64,000 bases of DNA from Streptococcus sciuri (GTDB taxonomy: Bacteria; Bacillota; Bacilli; Lactobacillales; Streptococcaceae), in NCBI RefSeq assembly GCF_024814375.1, contig NZ_JANUXX010000001.1:310001-374000 (forward strand). Reading direction: 5' to 3'. Shown one piece after another: positions 27,589-37,947 of this stretch. Numbering within the stretch: the stretch's first letter is position 1; each line of letters begins with the position of its first letter. The translations under genes were made by a program, and so were the position numbers. The notes beneath the pieces are model-generated. The model saw only the letters and a program-made list of their open reading frames with translations. It made no database searches and had not been told where the DNA came from.

Positions 27589-28796
27589 CAATCTCGTCTA
27601 AAAATATCACGTGTATAAACTTTATCCTTAACATCATCTAAGGATTCATCATAACGATTAGCAACAATAGCATGACTCATTTTTTTAAAAGTTTCTAAAT
27701 CATTAACGACTTCACTGCCAAAGAAACGTTCTTCGTTTTTTAAACTAGGTTCAAAAATAATAACTTTAACCCCTTTAGATTTAATACGTTTCATGACTCC
27801 TTGGATAGAGCTTTGACGAAAATTATCACTATTACTCTTCATGGTGAGGCGATAGACACCGACAACAACTTCCTTCTGATTTTCTTTAAAGCCTGCCAAT
27901 TGCAAGACACGTTCAGCAATAAAATCTTTTCGAGTTTGATTACTCTCAACGATAGCTGACATCATATTCTGAGGAACGTCTGAATAATTGGCAAGTAGCT
28001 GTTTGGTATCTTTTGGCAGACAATAGCCACCATAACCAAAGCTAGGATTATTATAGTGACTGCCGATTCTAGGATCTAAACCAATTCCTTCAATAATCTG
28101 CTTTGTATCAAGTCCTCTACTTTCAGCATAGGTATCTAGCTCATTAAAGTAAGAAACACGCAAAGCAAGGTAAGTATTGGCAAATAGCTTAACAGCCTCC
28201 GCCTCTGTAAAGCCCATCACGAGCATTGGTGTGTCCTTATCTAAGGATTCTTTTTTTAACAATTCGGCAAAATCATGAGCTTTTTGGGCCAGTAGCTCAT
28301 CTGACAAATCTGTCCCTACGATAATACGTGAAGGATGAAGATTATCCTCAAGTGCCTTAGATTCCCTGAGAAATTCTGGGCTAAAAATAATACGATTTGT
28401 ATTATACTTTTGGCGAACATGACTAGTGTATCCAACTGGAATCGTTGACTTAATGACCATGATTGCTGTCTCATTGGCTTCTAAAACCTGCTCAATGACT
28501 ACTTCCACTGCTGAAGTATCAAAGAAATTTTTCTGGCTATCATAATTAGTTGGAGCAGCTATAATGACAAAATCTGCATCACGATAAGCGCTTTGTGCAT
28601 CTAAAGTTGCAGTTAAATGTAATGTCTTGGTCGCAAAATATTCTTCAATTCTATCATCTTGAATAGGTGAAATGCGCTGATTGATCATTTCCACTTTTTC
28701 AGGAATGATGTCAACAGCTGTCACTTCGTGATTCTGAGATAGTAAAGTTGCCAATGATAAACCAACATAACCTGTACCTGCAATTGCTATTTTCAT
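27588..28796 (-). CDS. ugd: UDP-glucose 6-dehydrogenase
   Basis: 402 aa. Oxidises UDP-glucose to UDP-glucuronate with two NAD+. Seen: Rossmann loop [39 protein letters not shown], and the catalytic cysteine in [14 protein letters not shown]. It is the last gene of the capsule operon, with AAAGGAGG before its ATG, so the polysaccharide may contain glucuronic acid or a derivative (inference). A closely related alternative is a UDP-N-acetyl-hexosamine dehydrogenase, but the short length favours UDP-glucose. Confidence 0.85.
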   Translation of the reverse strand: MKIAIAGTGYVGLSLATLLSQNHEVTAVDIIPEKVEMINQRISPIQDDRIEEYFATKTLHLTATLDAQSAYRDADFVIIAAPTNYDSQKNFFDTSAVEVVIEQVLEANETAIMVIKSTIPVGYTSHVRQKYNTNRIIFSPEFLRESKALEDNLHPSRIIVGTDLSDELLAQKAHDFAELLKKESLDKDTPMLVMGFTEAEAVKLFANTYLALRVSYFNELDTYAESRGLDTKQIIEGIGLDPRIGSHYNNPSFGYGGYCLPKDTKQLLANYSDVPQNMMSAIVESNQTRKDFIAERVLQLAGFKENQKEVVVGVYRLTMKSNSDNFRQSSIQGVMKRIKSKGVKVIIFEPSLKNEERFFGSEVVNDLETFKKMSHAIVANRYDESLDDVKDKVYTRDIFRRD

Positions 28797-28829
28797 TTTT
28801 GCCTCCTTTATATGTCAAATAGAAGATTT

Positions 28830-30242
28830 TCAGTTAAATAAGGTCAAAAGAGAGGATTTTATACCTGCCACCTCTCTTCTAAACAGTAAGATCAATAGGA
28901 CGATTGCTACACATTGTGAAAGATACATGACAGTATCTTTAGAGATTACTATCAGAGCCACTGACTGAACAACTAAAAGCAGATAAGCTAGACAATCGCG
29001 TAATAATGTCAGATTAAGTGAGATATACTTTTTCATGGTGTATAGCCTAATGAGCCAAACAACAAAATAAGATAACATAGTAGAGATAGCAGCACCAATC
29101 ACTCCAATCGAATAGACCAAGATAACATTAAAGATAATGTTAGCACCTGCTCCTATCAAAGTCGAGATACTGTAGATTTTAGAATCTTTAGCGGCTGAGA
29201 AAATGCCACCAGCAAATCCTGAAATCGCCCCAAAAACATTGGCAATCAATAAAAACGGTACGTAAATCCAAGCTTTATAAAAAGCATTTGCATATAAAAA
29301 TACCGCTAACAGTTTACTACTTGCAATTAACAATGAACACAAAATCACTAACATCATATTGTAATTGCTATAGACCTTTTCAAAAAAAGTGATATCCTCT
29401 TTTTTGTCAAAAGATTTTACAGAAGATAACACCCATGCTTGATTAAAAATATTGGCAAAAATATTTAAAATCGATGGAATTTTATAGCCTACAGAATAAA
29501 CACCGCTAGCCGCAACACCACAAAAAGCAATAACTATATACCGATCTGCAGCATTGTTCAACCACCAGCCTAATGAATTTAAAATAAGAGGACGACTGTA
29601 AGCAATAATCTCACGCTCTAATCCTTTGTCTTGGCGCTTTGTTAGTGTAATGTTATAACGATGAATTTTGTAGACAAGATACACAATAGGCAGTAGTGTT
29701 CCTAAGATATTTGCCCAAAAATAACCAATCAATCCCTCTTTGATAACGAGTAAAAATAAAATATTAAAAATCAAAATAGCTATGGTATTGAGGACAGAGG
29801 ATATAGATAATATCGTCACTTTATCAATTCCTCTGATAAATGACGTTAATAACTGATAAACTGCTGTTGTGAGATACAACAAAACAAAATAAAAACCATA
29901 TTCATTTAACAGAGGAGAGAGATTAAAAATAAGATTTAATACGCAAGCAACAACTAGAATGCCAAAACCAATCCCCGTCACTTTGAATCCAATGGAATAG
30001 ATAATGCTCTCATCATTTTCTTTATCAAGCGCAAATCGCAAAACACCTTCTGAAATATTTAATGTCAAAATCGGAAGCAACAAAGAAATCGAGGTGTAAA
30101 ATAAGTCATAAATGCCATAATCTGCAGTTGTCAAAACGCTCGTATAAAGAGGAATAAGCAAAAAGACAAGGATTTTCGAACCAAAATTACTAAGTGTTAG
30201 TAAACCAATATTTTTAAATAAATAAAGATAATTTTTTTTCAC
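28830..30242 (-). CDS. wzx: Wzx-type repeat-unit flippase
   Basis: 470 aa with about 12-14 membrane spans and no other domain. Seen: the start GLLTLSNFGSKILVFLLIPLY is typical of polysaccharide translocases of the MOP superfamily. Known: moves lipid-linked repeat units across the membrane for Wzy polymerisation. GTG start with GGAGGCG upstream. Sits between a glycosyltransferase and ugd, as usual for a capsule locus. Confidence 0.87.
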   Translation of the reverse strand: MKKNYLYLFKNIGLLTLSNFGSKILVFLLIPLYTSVLTTADYGIYDLFYTSISLLLPILTLNISEGVLRFALDKENDESIIYSIGFKVTGIGFGILVVACVLNLIFNLSPLLNEYGFYFVLLYLTTAVYQLLTSFIRGIDKVTILSISSVLNTIAILIFNILFLLVIKEGLIGYFWANILGTLLPIVYLVYKIHRYNITLTKRQDKGLEREIIAYSRPLILNSLGWWLNNAADRYIVIAFCGVAASGVYSVGYKIPSILNIFANIFNQAWVLSSVKSFDKKEDITFFEKVYSNYNMMLVILCSLLIASSKLLAVFLYANAFYKAWIYVPFLLIANVFGAISGFAGGIFSAAKDSKIYSISTLIGAGANIIFNVILVYSIGVIGAAISTMLSYFVVWLIRLYTMKKYISLNLTLLRDCLAYLLLVVQSVALIVISKDTVMYLSQCVAIVLLILLFRREVAGIKSSLLTLFN

Positions 30243-30258
30243 TTACGCCTCCATCACT

Positions 30259-31413
30259 TTATACGCAGTCATAAACAGACGTTACACTATGAGCATTTGC
30301 AGTATCTGAAAACATTTTAATCGCTTTATTTTGTCCTTTTTTAGCAATTTTTTGCGCTTTTTCTTGATGTTTGACCACTTCTTCTAAAATAGTGCATAGC
30401 TCTTTCGCATTTTCTGGAGAATAAAGATATCCTGTCTTATGATGATCGATAATTTCTTTTGTTCCACCAGAGTTTGTTCCGATAACAAGCGCACCAGATA
30501 GCATCCCCTCAACAGTGATACGCCCAAAAGCTTCTTTTTTTGAGCAAACACACAAAACATCTGCCTTTTCAAAGAATGCCTTGGTATCATTTTGAAAACC
30601 ATGGAAGTGAACGTTGTCTAACTGGTACTTTTCTTTAATAGACATGAGTTCATCAAAGTAAGCTTGACTCTCAACATTTCCAATCATGTCACACACAATC
30701 TTACGACGTGTTTGCTCTGATAACATAGCAAGTGCTAATAGCAAATCTTTTTGCCCCTTACCAGGCATGATACGTCCTGACGACAATAACCTAATAGTGC
30801 CAGCTGAAAAAGGAGTTTTATCAATAAAATAATCTTCTATAGAAACACCATTATAAATCACTTCATGGCAATCAACTGCAAAAATAGGAGCAAACTTAAT
30901 ATCAATCGCCTGAGAAATCGCAATTGTAGCATTTGCCTGATGCACAAGAGCTACTGCTTTTTTAGGTTGACAAAACTCTATTCCCAAATCCTCTTCCATA
31001 AATTCACGTATATGCCAGACTAACTTGATATGTTCTCTTTTGGCAACCTCAGCTCCCACAAAAGAAGTCAGAGTATTCATATGAATAACATCAATGTGAT
31101 ATTGTCTAACGAGTCGTGTGATTTTTTGAATGGCAAGTTTATTAATAAACTGACGCAGAGGATATTTGAGATGATATATGAAATCTTTCTTGTCCGCTAC
31201 ATTTTTCATCCAAACATTCCAACTGCATTGTTTAATGACATGGTAGGAAATCTTTTCTTGTTTTAACTTGTCCTCTATTGGACCATGTTCTGTCAAAATA
31301 ACAACAACATTGTGTCCTGCCTTCTGAACTAAGGATACCAGTTTAACTAAGGAATGACTTGCTCCCGAAGTTAAATCAGAAACAGATGAAAAATACATAA
31401 TATTGTGTTTCAT
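30259..31413 (-). CDS. Glycosyltransferase, GT4 type
   Basis: 384 aa from the ATG at 31411-31413; seven codons upstream are open but start with TTG inside a poor context. Seen: GT-B fold with N-terminal acceptor domain (SDLTSGASHSLVKLV) and C-terminal nucleotide-sugar domain (LLSSGRIMPGKGQKDLLLA, and EAFGRITVEGMLSGALVIGT with the E-x7-E pattern). A retaining transferase adding one sugar of the repeat unit; donor and acceptor unknown. Confidence 0.85.
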   Translation of the reverse strand: MKHNIMYFSSVSDLTSGASHSLVKLVSLVQKAGHNVVVILTEHGPIEDKLKQEKISYHVIKQCSWNVWMKNVADKKDFIYHLKYPLRQFINKLAIQKITRLVRQYHIDVIHMNTLTSFVGAEVAKREHIKLVWHIREFMEEDLGIEFCQPKKAVALVHQANATIAISQAIDIKFAPIFAVDCHEVIYNGVSIEDYFIDKTPFSAGTIRLLSSGRIMPGKGQKDLLLALAMLSEQTRRKIVCDMIGNVESQAYFDELMSIKEKYQLDNVHFHGFQNDTKAFFEKADVLCVCSKKEAFGRITVEGMLSGALVIGTNSGGTKEIIDHHKTGYLYSPENAKELCTILEEVVKHQEKAQKIAKKGQNKAIKMFSDTANAHSVTSVYDCV

Positions 31414-31441
31414 AGTATAGTTTTCCCTATCCAAATATTCT

Positions 31442-32653
31442 CTATTCCTTATATCTTATATTCATCAATGATACTATAAGAACAACATAGAAAAGGTATA
31501 ATACAACATAATTGGCAGTAAAGTCAACTGTTAGGCTCGTTAATAAAGTCCCTATTATCAAAAGTAACAACAAACGAGAAAACTCATTTTTGACATTTAT
31601 AACATGTATCAGTAAATTGAGTATTGCTATAATAAATAATATGAGTCCCACTACTCCAGATTCAACCAAGAACACCGTAATAGTGGAGTCTGCTGTGCTA
31701 TACCCTGAGAAGTAAGAATAATTGAGTAAGTAATCTGATACTCCTCCAAATCCTGATCCAAATATAGCCTTTACGCTACTTAAATCAAAGTATTCGCCCC
31801 AGTTGTTTAACGTTCCTACACGCTGACCTAAAGAACCATCAGATAACCCATAAGAAAAAAGGGAGATGAAGCGTTGTGTAATGTAACTAAAAATAAATTG
31901 AAAGAAATGAAATACTATGGAGAATACTACAAAACAGGTGAAAGCAATCATCCATTTTATCAGTTTTTTTCGCTCGATTTTCATCCTAGATGTAAAAAAG
32001 AGCAAATTAACAAGAAACACAACAAGAAAGGCAAGCCAGACAATACGCGATTGAGATAAAAAAATATTTATTACTACCAGTAATCGGTATAGTATACTAA
32101 ATATTTTCTGCTTATAAGGCAATACTAGCTCTAAAATAAAGCCTACCAGCAGTACATATGAAAAATAAGTATAGTGCAAAAATATTGAGCTAGGGTAGTA
32201 AAGTGGAGCGTTGTTCATTTTAATTATCCACTCAACGGCATCAATTTTGACAAAATAAGCCATGTAATTAAAATGGATAATATACTCCACAAGACCATAT
32301 ATAGCAGTTAAACCGATGAAATCTCGAAACTGTTTTAAGATGTGCAACCTGTCGTATCTTTGGCTACGATCAAAAACAATCACAATAAAAGGGAGACAAA
32401 CAAATCTAATGATAAATCCTATAATGTTTTGACCATTTATTATAGTAATTATTAGATAATAAAAGATAAAAAAAAGTATCGGAATATCATCTTTAGACAG
32501 TATTAGTTTTTTGTGGAATATAGCAAAATAAACAGTTCCTAACAAAAACGCCAAAACAATAAACGCATTTACATTTTGCCCCGTATACAGAGTTGCCATT
32601 AAAAATAACCAAAACAGTGGCATGATATTAGCGAACAGTTTTCTCAATAACAA
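31442..32653 (-). CDS. wzy: Wzy-type polysaccharide polymerase
   Basis: 403 aa with about 10-12 membrane spans and one larger extracytoplasmic loop near residues 270-330 (GSGFGGVSDYLLNY). Little sequence conservation, as is normal for Wzy; assignment rests on topology and place in the locus. TTG start preceded by TGGAG. It would join lipid-linked repeat units into chains outside the membrane. The region is noticeably AT-rich, typical for serotype-specific genes. Confidence 0.75.
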   Translation of the reverse strand: MLLRKLFANIMPLFWLFLMATLYTGQNVNAFIVLAFLLGTVYFAIFHKKLILSKDDIPILFFIFYYLIITIINGQNIIGFIIRFVCLPFIVIVFDRSQRYDRLHILKQFRDFIGLTAIYGLVEYIIHFNYMAYFVKIDAVEWIIKMNNAPLYYPSSIFLHYTYFSYVLLVGFILELVLPYKQKIFSILYRLLVVINIFLSQSRIVWLAFLVVFLVNLLFFTSRMKIERKKLIKWMIAFTCFVVFSIVFHFFQFIFSYITQRFISLFSYGLSDGSLGQRVGTLNNWGEYFDLSSVKAIFGSGFGGVSDYLLNYSYFSGYSTADSTITVFLVESGVVGLILFIIAILNLLIHVINVKNEFSRLLLLLIIGTLLTSLTVDFTANYVVLYLFYVVLIVSLMNIRYKE

Positions 32654-32671
32654 AACGTTTCTCCACTTCTT

Positions 32672-33700
32672 TTAATCTTCTAGTAAAAGTTCTTCAAACT
32701 TTCGACAAGAGTTCTTCCAGTGTAAAGGTTGCACTGTCTGATAAGCTTTTTCTTGAATTTTTTTTAGCTTGTCTCTATCCTCTAATAGAGAGGATACCGC
32801 CTCTTCTATATCCTCTAAATGCTCAACGATAACAGCATTCGTCTCATTTCCTAACTCAGATAGAGCACCAAGTTTTCTACCGACAACAACACATTTATTT
32901 GCCATCGCTTCAACAATTGGCAACCCCCATGACTCAATATCACTCGTAAATAAATAGATGTCAGACTTGCGATACATTTCCAAAATGACAAAACGCTCAG
33001 GATTGACTGCAACATGATAAGCATTTGGTAATTTTTCTGGAATCCTACGTCCAAATATGTTGACTTTTAAGCTAGGATAGCGTTCTTTTAATTTTTTAAT
33101 AATCTTTAGGCCATCTTGTGTACGTTTATGCTCACTTTCATGATACATCATCACAACACTTGGTGTCGCCTCTAATGATTTATCGCCCTTGATATACTCA
33201 TCATCTGCCAAACCATTATAAACGATATCTATGTCTTTTGAGGTAAATTGAGATATCGTTTTCTTTAGACCCTTGGTCACAGTTATCAAATGAAGTGGCA
33301 ACTCATAGGAAGCTTCAACTCGATTCTTATCACCATTAAAAATCTCATATCCTTGGATAAAATAATATTTTCTACCTTTTTTCTCAGAAAAACGAGCAAC
33401 ATCATAAGCTGTTTGCCAAGCAGTAGCAACCGAAACATCTGCATCTCGTATAAACTTTTCATTAATATAAGGTACTAACTGAATGGAAAATTTTCGATCA
33501 AACCACTGCTCTTTTTTTATCGTATTTCCTAAAGAGGCTTTGAGACGATAAAGCGCTGACTGTCCTTTTCCTTTATAGCTAATCATAGGAACATAGCAAG
33601 TCACATCATGACCTTGCTCTACCAAATAATTAGCATAAATATAAACAACTCGAATACCTCCAGTCATACGCTTAAAAGGTAGTATAAAGTTAATCTTCAT
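32672..33700 (-). CDS. Glycosyltransferase, GT-B type
   Basis: 342 aa. Seen: N-terminal LPFKRMTGGIRVVYIYANYL, a central basic acceptor region, and a C-terminal GT4-like donor domain with VVMMYHESEHKRTQDGLKII and ESWGLPIVEAMANKCVVVG. Similar proteins occur in rhamnan and capsule loci. Probably adds one sugar of the repeat unit; specificity not readable. Ten bases after the GT2 gene, with GGAGG upstream. Confidence 0.82.
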   Translation of the reverse strand: MKINFILPFKRMTGGIRVVYIYANYLVEQGHDVTCYVPMISYKGKGQSALYRLKASLGNTIKKEQWFDRKFSIQLVPYINEKFIRDADVSVATAWQTAYDVARFSEKKGRKYYFIQGYEIFNGDKNRVEASYELPLHLITVTKGLKKTISQFTSKDIDIVYNGLADDEYIKGDKSLEATPSVVMMYHESEHKRTQDGLKIIKKLKERYPSLKVNIFGRRIPEKLPNAYHVAVNPERFVILEMYRKSDIYLFTSDIESWGLPIVEAMANKCVVVGRKLGALSELGNETNAVIVEHLEDIEEAVSSLLEDRDKLKKIQEKAYQTVQPLHWKNSCRKFEELLLED

Positions 33701-33709
33701 CTTTGCCTC

Positions 33710-34648
33710 CTACACAAAGAGCAACTCACCAATAATTTGCACTTTGCCTTGCTTAAGATATCCATATCTCGTCACTTGATACACTCTAGATAGTTTATTT
33801 CTATTTGGAATGGCGATAAAACGCTCTAAAATATTCTTTGATTGAGTATCTAACTGATCGATGTAAACACTATAAAAAGCTTCTGCCTGTTTAAAAGACA
33901 AAGCAAGCGTCTGCTTGACGTGGGAGCTTCCCATCAGTCTTTTTAAAATGAAGCCAATAGTATTGACTTTAGTAGCTCCAACAACATTACGTGCATGCTG
34001 ACGGTATTTTATGGTTGGTTTATTGAGGACAACGATACGACCAAAACTAGCTGCTACCAGAGTTATCCACCAATCATGCATTGCTACATTATCACTATCT
34101 AAATGTAATCTAACATTTAACGCCTTGTTCCAAAACATGGTGCAGCCTGTTACATTGTTTTGGACTAATAAATGAGCTAAATCGTTCACCGAAGCATCTA
34201 AGGCACGATAAGCAAAAAAAGACTCTCCCAATTGGTTTAGATGTTCATCAACAATCTCCAAATCCGTATGCACAAGTACAGGCTTAATCTTGTATTCAGG
34301 AACAGACTCTAGCTTTTTAAGGCTCTCTTCGATTTTGGTTTCGTACCAGACATCATCTTGATCTGCAAACATAAAATAAGAAAAATCGTAATGGTCTGTC
34401 ACCCACTTGTGAATTGCTGAAAAATTTTTCTCGGAGCTACCGCCGACCACACTACTATCCGTAATGAGTACAATCTCAGAATATTTTTTAGCGTACTCTT
34501 TTAAAATCATAGACGTATTATCACTTGAGTGATCGTCATGGATAAACAACATCCAATCTTGATTAGTCTGAGATAAGATAGAATCGAGTTGCTCTTTGAT
34601 ATAGCTCTCACCGTTGTAAGTTGCCATCATAATCGCAATTTTTTTCAT
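33710..34648 (-). CDS. Glycosyltransferase family 2, RgpB/rhamnosyltransferase-like
   Basis: 312 aa from the ATG at 34646-34648, which has AAGGAAG at suitable distance; the ATG two codons earlier touches that site. Seen: GT-A start IAIMMATYNGESYIKEQLDS, the DDHSSDNT segment, and the metal-binding FADQDDVWYETK. This resembles streptococcal rhamnosyltransferases. Inferred to extend the lipid-linked repeat unit, probably with rhamnose. Confidence 0.82.
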   Translation of the reverse strand: MKKIAIMMATYNGESYIKEQLDSILSQTNQDWMLFIHDDHSSDNTSMILKEYAKKYSEIVLITDSSVVGGSSEKNFSAIHKWVTDHYDFSYFMFADQDDVWYETKIEESLKKLESVPEYKIKPVLVHTDLEIVDEHLNQLGESFFAYRALDASVNDLAHLLVQNNVTGCTMFWNKALNVRLHLDSDNVAMHDWWITLVAASFGRIVVLNKPTIKYRQHARNVVGATKVNTIGFILKRLMGSSHVKQTLALSFKQAEAFYSVYIDQLDTQSKNILERFIAIPNRNKLSRVYQVTRYGYLKQGKVQIIGELLFV

Positions 34649-34650
34649 TC

Positions 34651-35829
34651 TCATCTTCCTTCTATAAATAATTTTTCATACATTTCAACAATATCATCCC
34701 AATTATAAGCATCGGCTACACGTTGATAAGCTTTTCTTTCTATCTCTGCCAGTTCTTTTTGTGTCATTTGCTCTGCTTGTTCAATAGTCTGTTGGAGTTT
34801 ATCTTTTTGCCAATACAAGGCACCATCTTCACCGACTTCACGATTAAAGCCGACATCTAAGAGAAGATTTAAAGGGGTGGAAGAAAGTGCCTCTAGTAGT
34901 GAGGGGTTGGTTCCTCCTACCTCATGACCATGAAAATAAGCAAAAGCATTCTCACGGATATATTTCAATAAATCCTGATCATAGACAGTTCCAACAAACT
35001 TGATGCGTGAATCTTTATCAAAGCCTGTTTTTTTACGCAACTTTTCATAAAAAGCATTTTTTTCAACATTAGTAACTAAGACAAGCTGCTTACTGGAGTT
35101 CGATGCCATAAATCCCTTGATCATTGCCTCATAGTTATTCTCTGGAACAAAGCGTCCAACGACAAGGTAATAGTTTTTTTCTGTAATCGCTTTTTCTGAA
35201 AACCAGTGGCGAACTTTTTTAGAATCTCGCATTAAAGATGACTTGGTCAAGTCGGTACCATAGGCGATATAGGCTGTATGCGGATGATACTTGCTATAAT
35301 CATTCCGAATATATGCTTCGATATTTTTACTATCACATACCAAAAGATCAGCATGCTTTACCATCAATTGCTCAGATATTTTCCAGTACTTGCGAACAGG
35401 AAGAGACCATTTTTCACGTAGCCACTCATGACCATCTGGATTAACTAACAGCTTACCGTTGATAGATTTTATTTTTTTCTTAATTTCTTTAATAAAAGGA
35501 CCTATACGACAAGCGAGAACGTAAAAAATAGGTGACTCATCCTGATTTTGAACGGCTAGATCAACTGCCATATTCAAAGCTTTAATATCATAGGCAATGG
35601 CTCTTGCTGGACCGATATTTGGAACATCAATCGAAAAACAAGTGGCACCATTGTATTCAAACTTATCTGCTGTAATATCAGACTTAACAGAATTTTCTCG
35701 CATACAAGCCACGTAGTAGTGAATTTCTGTATTTTTTTGATACTGTGTCAATTTTTCGACAAAAGTTTCAAAACCTCCGTACTTAGCAGGTATCCCTTTT
35801 GAGCCTATGATATATACGGATTGAGGCAT
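34651..35829 (-). CDS. WchF-like beta-1,4-rhamnosyltransferase
   Basis: 392 aa. Seen: the DUF1972-type start SVYIIGSKGIPAKYGGFETF, PNIGPARAIAYDIKAL, LVNPDGHEWLREKWS, and a C-terminal HGHEVGGTNPSLLEALSS. From memory it is very close to pneumococcal WchF/Cps2T, which adds L-rhamnose to lipid-linked glucose. It directly follows the priming transferase gene (one base between), as in the pneumococcal wchA-wchF pair. Repeat unit probably starts Rha-Glc (inference). Confidence 0.85.
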   Translation of the reverse strand: MPQSVYIIGSKGIPAKYGGFETFVEKLTQYQKNTEIHYYVACMRENSVKSDITADKFEYNGATCFSIDVPNIGPARAIAYDIKALNMAVDLAVQNQDESPIFYVLACRIGPFIKEIKKKIKSINGKLLVNPDGHEWLREKWSLPVRKYWKISEQLMVKHADLLVCDSKNIEAYIRNDYSKYHPHTAYIAYGTDLTKSSLMRDSKKVRHWFSEKAITEKNYYLVVGRFVPENNYEAMIKGFMASNSSKQLVLVTNVEKNAFYEKLRKKTGFDKDSRIKFVGTVYDQDLLKYIRENAFAYFHGHEVGGTNPSLLEALSSTPLNLLLDVGFNREVGEDGALYWQKDKLQQTIEQAEQMTQKELAEIERKAYQRVADAYNWDDIVEMYEKLFIEGR

Positions 35830-37212
35830 CTATTTACTCCCTTCTTTAACTAAAATCACTTTTATCGTCTTTAGAAAAATTTTGACGTCTAACCAGATAG
35901 ACCAATTTTTGATGTAGTACATATCAAGGGCAACAACTTCTTCAAAGTCCGTAATATTACTGCGACCGTTAACCTGCCACATACCCGTAATACCAGGTTT
36001 CATGGCTAAGCGTTTAAAGTGATGCAACTCATATTTACTGTATTCGTTCACCGTTGGTGGACGCGTACCGATGAGGGACATTTCCCCTTTTAGAACATTG
36101 ATAAACTGTGGCAGTTCATCAATAGACCAGTTTCGCATTTTTTGTCCGAAAGGAAAAATACGAGGATCGTCTTTCATCTTAAACATCAAATCAGAAGTCA
36201 ACTCATTTTCTTTCATGAGTTCTTTTTTACGCTTTTCAGCGTCTAAGTACATACTTCGAAACTTATAGATTTCAAAGATTTTTCCGTTCTTTCCAACACG
36301 CTTTTGCTTGAAAATCAGAGAGCCTCTAGATTGCTTTTGAACGATAGGATAGATGATAATCGCCACAATCCCTGTGATAAAAAGTCCAATGATACTGAAC
36401 ACAATATCACACAAGCGCTTAAATATCAAACTTCCTAAGTGGATATGATTGAGCGATGAAGTCAATGTCGAAATGGATCCAATCCTATGAAAAGTTAGTT
36501 TGGAGAGGTTTTCTTCTCTACTGACATCAAATGCTAAATTCACAGATAGACCTAGAGCATTGAAGTGGTCACGATTTCTATCAAAGTCACTAAAAGCATC
36601 ACTTGTGACAAAAACTTCTGAAACTTCGTTTTGAGATAAAAGGCGGCGTACTTCCTCAAAATCATGTAAAATTGGCACTTGCAAAAATGGCACAGAAGGA
36701 GCATTTTGACTAAAATAAGCCAAAACACGGTAGCCATTTTGATAGAGCTCTCTTACCAACTTCTCTTCACTTTTAAAATTGGTCAGCAAAATGACATTTG
36801 ACGTCTCTACAAAAAGAACTTTGCTTAATAACTTGACCAACAAACGACCTAGAAAAAGCAAACCTGTCCCCAAAAAGAGCTGGCTAAACATATAGTGCCC
36901 ATCTAAAGGTACAATAGCATCACTTCCTAAAAGATGAGTACCGTAAACTACAAGTACACTGATGACAAGTATTACCAGCGAAAAAATAAAGGCAGATTTT
37001 ATTTCCTCTCTATAGCTTCCCATAAAAACACTTGAGTAAGTGTCAAGCCATATAGCGTAGAACTCACCACAAAAAACGACAGCAAATAGAAATTTAGGAT
37101 TGTATAAGAAAGGATGGTTAAAAAAGCAAGCTAGTACCAAAAAAGTAAAAATAATCGCCAAACTATCTCCGATAAGGTAGATAGTTTTTTTTTGGGGGGG
37201 CTCACTGAACAT
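35830..37212 (-). CDS. cpsE: Priming sugar-phosphate transferase (CpsE/WchA type)
   Basis: 460 aa. Seen: four or five N-terminal membrane spans, a CoA-binding-like middle, and the C-terminal catalytic domain (KRLCDIVFSIIG, KQKRVGKNGKIFEIYKFRSM, WSIDELPQFINVLKGEMSLI, PGITGMWQVNGRS). Known: transfers glucose-1-P or galactose-1-P to undecaprenyl phosphate, the first step of the repeat unit. Codons 5-10 contain a C7-A9 tract where slippage would abolish the protein. AGGAGG before the ATG is shared with the cpsD end. Confidence 0.9.
   Translation of the reverse strand: MFSEPPQKKTIYLIGDSLAIIFTFLVLACFFNHPFLYNPKFLFAVVFCGEFYAIWLDTYSSVFMGSYREEIKSAFIFSLVILVISVLVVYGTHLLGSDAIVPLDGHYMFSQLFLGTGLLFLGRLLVKLLSKVLFVETSNVILLTNFKSEEKLVRELYQNGYRVLAYFSQNAPSVPFLQVPILHDFEEVRRLLSQNEVSEVFVTSDAFSDFDRNRDHFNALGLSVNLAFDVSREENLSKLTFHRIGSISTLTSSLNHIHLGSLIFKRLCDIVFSIIGLFITGIVAIIIYPIVQKQSRGSLIFKQKRVGKNGKIFEIYKFRSMYLDAEKRKKELMKENELTSDLMFKMKDDPRIFPFGQKMRNWSIDELPQFINVLKGEMSLIGTRPPTVNEYSKYELHHFKRLAMKPGITGMWQVNGRSNITDFEEVVALDMYYIKNWSIWLDVKIFLKTIKVILVKEGSK
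37185..37200 (-). repeat. C7-A9 homopolymer tract in the cpsE start
   Basis: On the coding (minus) strand seven C (37194-37200) are followed by nine A (37185-37193), codons CCC CCC CAA AAA AAA A. The current length keeps cpsE in frame. A change of one base in either run would shift it within ten codons. Confidence 0.85.
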
Positions 37213-37217
37213 AAAAA

Positions 37218-37934
37218 TTACTTCCTCCTACGTGTTTTTTTACTCTTTCTTCCATACTCACCGTAGTCGCCATAATTACCATATTCACCATAAGCGCTAA
37301 CACTATGATGCACTTTATTAAGAATAACTCCTAAAAATTGCGTGCCACTATTTTCTAACTGCTCCTTGGCTTTAGGGATAAAGCGACGTTTAATAGCTCC
37401 ACATTCGGTGACAATGATAGCACCATCGCAATGCTTAGCAATAATTGCTGCATCTACCACTAAGCCAATCGGTGGCGCATCAACAATCACATAATCAAAC
37501 AATTGCTTAGCCATCTCCATCATGTGAGTGAAATTGGTATTTTGTAGGAGATTAGTGGGATTAGGTGGCACTTGCCCTGATGGGATAACCATGAGATTAG
37601 AAACATCGCTCTCACAGATAGCTTCTGCTAACTCGGCATTACCAGACAAATATCTGGTTAAACCCACTATACTACCTTCTGCTCGGAAAGTCCCTGACAG
37701 CACAGAGTTCCTAGTATCCGCATCAATCAATAGAGTTTTAAAACCTACTTTAGCCATAGAAATGGCGAGATTGACAGCTGTCGTAGTCTTGCCTTCGTTT
37801 GGCTGAACAGAGGTGAGGACAATACTCTTAATATCGCTACCGCTAAACTGGATATTAGTCCGAATAGAGTTATAATATTCCTCGGCTTTCTCGTATAAGC
37901 TTTGCTTTTTAGAAGCAATCGTCAAACGTGTCAT
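37218..37934 (-). CDS. cpsD: Capsule tyrosine autokinase CpsD/Wze
   Basis: 238 aa from the ATG at 37932-37934. Seen: Walker [14 protein letters not shown], Walker A' LLIDADTR, Walker B YVIVDAPP, and a C-terminal tyrosine cluster ([17 protein letters not shown]). Known: BY-kinase that phosphorylates its own tyrosine tail after activation by CpsC and is dephosphorylated by CpsB; it coordinates chain length and export. GGAG precedes the start. Confidence 0.93.
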   Translation of the reverse strand: MTRLTIASKKQSLYEKAEEYYNSIRTNIQFSGSDIKSIVLTSVQPNEGKTTTAVNLAISMAKVGFKTLLIDADTRNSVLSGTFRAEGSIVGLTRYLSGNAELAEAICESDVSNLMVIPSGQVPPNPTNLLQNTNFTHMMEMAKQLFDYVIVDAPPIGLVVDAAIIAKHCDGAIIVTECGAIKRRFIPKAKEQLENSGTQFLGVILNKVHHSVSAYGEYGNYGDYGEYGRKSKKTRRRK

Positions 37935-37947
37935 CAATCATATCTCC

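Noticed and set aside
28830..32653. AT-rich capsule genes as recently inserted mobile DNA
   Set aside because: High AT content is normal for wzx/wzy and serotype-specific transferases; no flanking transposase or repeat was found.
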